Shown here: positions 12,200-12,815 of the stretch, in pieces | How positions within the stretch are numbered: position 1 is the first letter of the stretch | Layout of the letters: each line of letters starts with the position of its first letter | Assembly (NCBI GenBank): GCA_041487355.1 | Contig: JBGPND010000152.1 | Coordinates: 1-12,815 of the forward strand | Length of the DNA: 12,815 bases | Reading direction: 5' to 3' | From: JAMXLO01 sp041487355 | GTDB taxonomy: Bacteria; Pseudomonadota; Alphaproteobacteria; Acetobacterales; Acetobacteraceae | The notes under the pieces: generated by a model | The model's database searches: none | What the model was told of the DNA's origin: nothing | What the model saw: the letters and a program-made list of their open reading frames with translations, nothing else | Program-made: the position numbers and the translations under genes

Positions 12200-12815
12200 A
12201 TGTTCGCCGTGATCTTCGAAGTGCAGCCGAAGTCGGATCGATGGGAGCAATACCTGGAGCTGGCGAAGCAGTTGCGGCCGGAGCTGGAGCAGATCGCCGG
12301 CTTCATCGATAACGAACGCTACCGGAGCAGGCGTACCGAGGGGCGCGTGCTGTCGCTGTCGACCTGGGCAGATGAGAAATCGGTGATCCGCTGGCGGACC
12401 CACGCGATGCATCACGGCGTGCAGGAGAAGGGCCGCTTCGAGGTGTTCGAGGATTACCATCTACGTGTCGGCGAGATCACCGCCGACACGCTCATTCCGC
12501 CTGGCCAAACACTGCAGCAGCTTCGGTTCGATGCGACGGAGGCCGGCGCGGCGAAAGTCGTGAGCATCTCGGAGGTCGATCCCAGCCCGGGCGCGAAGCC
12601 GGCCGGTGCGGAGACATTGCAGGTAAGACTGCGCGTGCCGGAAATCGGACGCGACGGCGTGTGCGACGCGGAGTTGTTCGAAAGCATCTACACGTCAGGG
12701 AAGCTGCTTGTCCTGGTGTCGTGGCGCGATTCCGCCGCGGCCAATGCGTGGCGGCCCCCCACCTCGCTGCCCGACGCCGGCCGGATACGGCACCGGCGCG
12801 TGCGCGTGATCCGCG
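12200..12815 (+). CDS. Antibiotic biosynthesis monooxygenase (ABM) domain protein, partial at the right edge
   Basis: The frame is open from the ATG at 12200 to the end of the window (205 codons). Residues 1-95 form an ABM ferredoxin-like domain: MFAVIFEVQPKSDRWEQYLE, then LRPELEQIAGFIDNERYRSR, VLSLSTWADEKSVIRWRTHA, HHGVQEKGRFEVFEDYHLRVGE. ABM domains occur in small cofactor-free monooxygenases, heme-degrading enzymes and many proteins of unknown role. After a variable linker, residues about 160-205 (LFESIYTSGKLLVLVSWRDSAAANAW) look like a second, weaker copy, so the product is probably a fused pair of a domain that is usually a dimer. An AGGAGG site lies 5 bases before the start. It follows the RidA-family gene by 32 bases and probably shares its transcript. 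The exact function is not known. Confidence 0.8.
   Translation, partial: MFAVIFEVQPKSDRWEQYLELAKQLRPELEQIAGFIDNERYRSRRTEGRVLSLSTWADEKSVIRWRTHAMHHGVQEKGRFEVFEDYHLRVGEITADTLIPPGQTLQQLRFDATEAGAAKVVSISEVDPSPGAKPAGAETLQVRLRVPEIGRDGVCDAELFESIYTSGKLLVLVSWRDSAAANAWRPPTSLPDAGRIRHRRVRVIR

Overview
The window is GC-rich bacterial chromosome. Codon use, the TrmJ-, PaaA- and CYP153-type sequences and the families of short palindromic repeats fit an alphaproteobacterium, perhaps near Rhodospirillales/Acetobacterales. That placement is inference from gene style, not from a marker gene.

Layout. (i) 1-1086, minus strand: a TauD-type Fe(II)/2-oxoglutarate dioxygenase followed by the start of an enolase-superfamily enzyme that runs off the left edge. 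(ii) 1219-3960, plus strand: cysS, a secreted DUF305 protein coupled to it by ATGA, and a TrmJ-type tRNA methyltransferase. (iii) 4144-5656: a periplasmic GlcG/HbpS-like (DUF336) gene broken by about 1 kb of foreign-looking DNA. Deleting the insert at a shared ACCC restores one continuous 170-residue reading frame. The insert carries the 3' end of a histidine kinase gene and, convergent to it, an intact OmpA-type lipoprotein gene with an FNR/FixK-type box upstream. (iv) 5666-6832, minus strand: an acyl-CoA dehydrogenase without the usual C-terminal catalytic Glu. (v) 6877-12815, plus strand: an aerobic phenylacetate (phenylacetyl-CoA epoxidase) cluster of altered structure: DUF29 gene, paaA, paaB, a repeat-filled gap, a CYP153-like cytochrome P450, paaC, paaD, a RidA-family gene and a two-part ABM-domain gene that runs off the right edge. 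No paaE reductase is seen; it may lie outside.

How the genes may work together. PaaA, PaaB and PaaC are the core of the di-iron monooxygenase that epoxidises phenylacetyl-CoA, and PaaD is its Fe-S/metal maturation partner. The P450 lies exactly between paaB and paaC, behind a block of palindromic repeats, so it looks like an insertion into an ancestral paaABCD(E) operon. A terminal hydroxylase, a ring epoxidase and an acyl-CoA dehydrogenase together would suit degradation of a hydrophobic alkyl or phenylalkyl compound; this is inference only.

The window shows repeated insertion scars: a repeat read in frame as part of the DUF305 signal peptide, a split DUF336 gene, a duplicated paaA 5' end around DUF29, and nested repeats before the P450.
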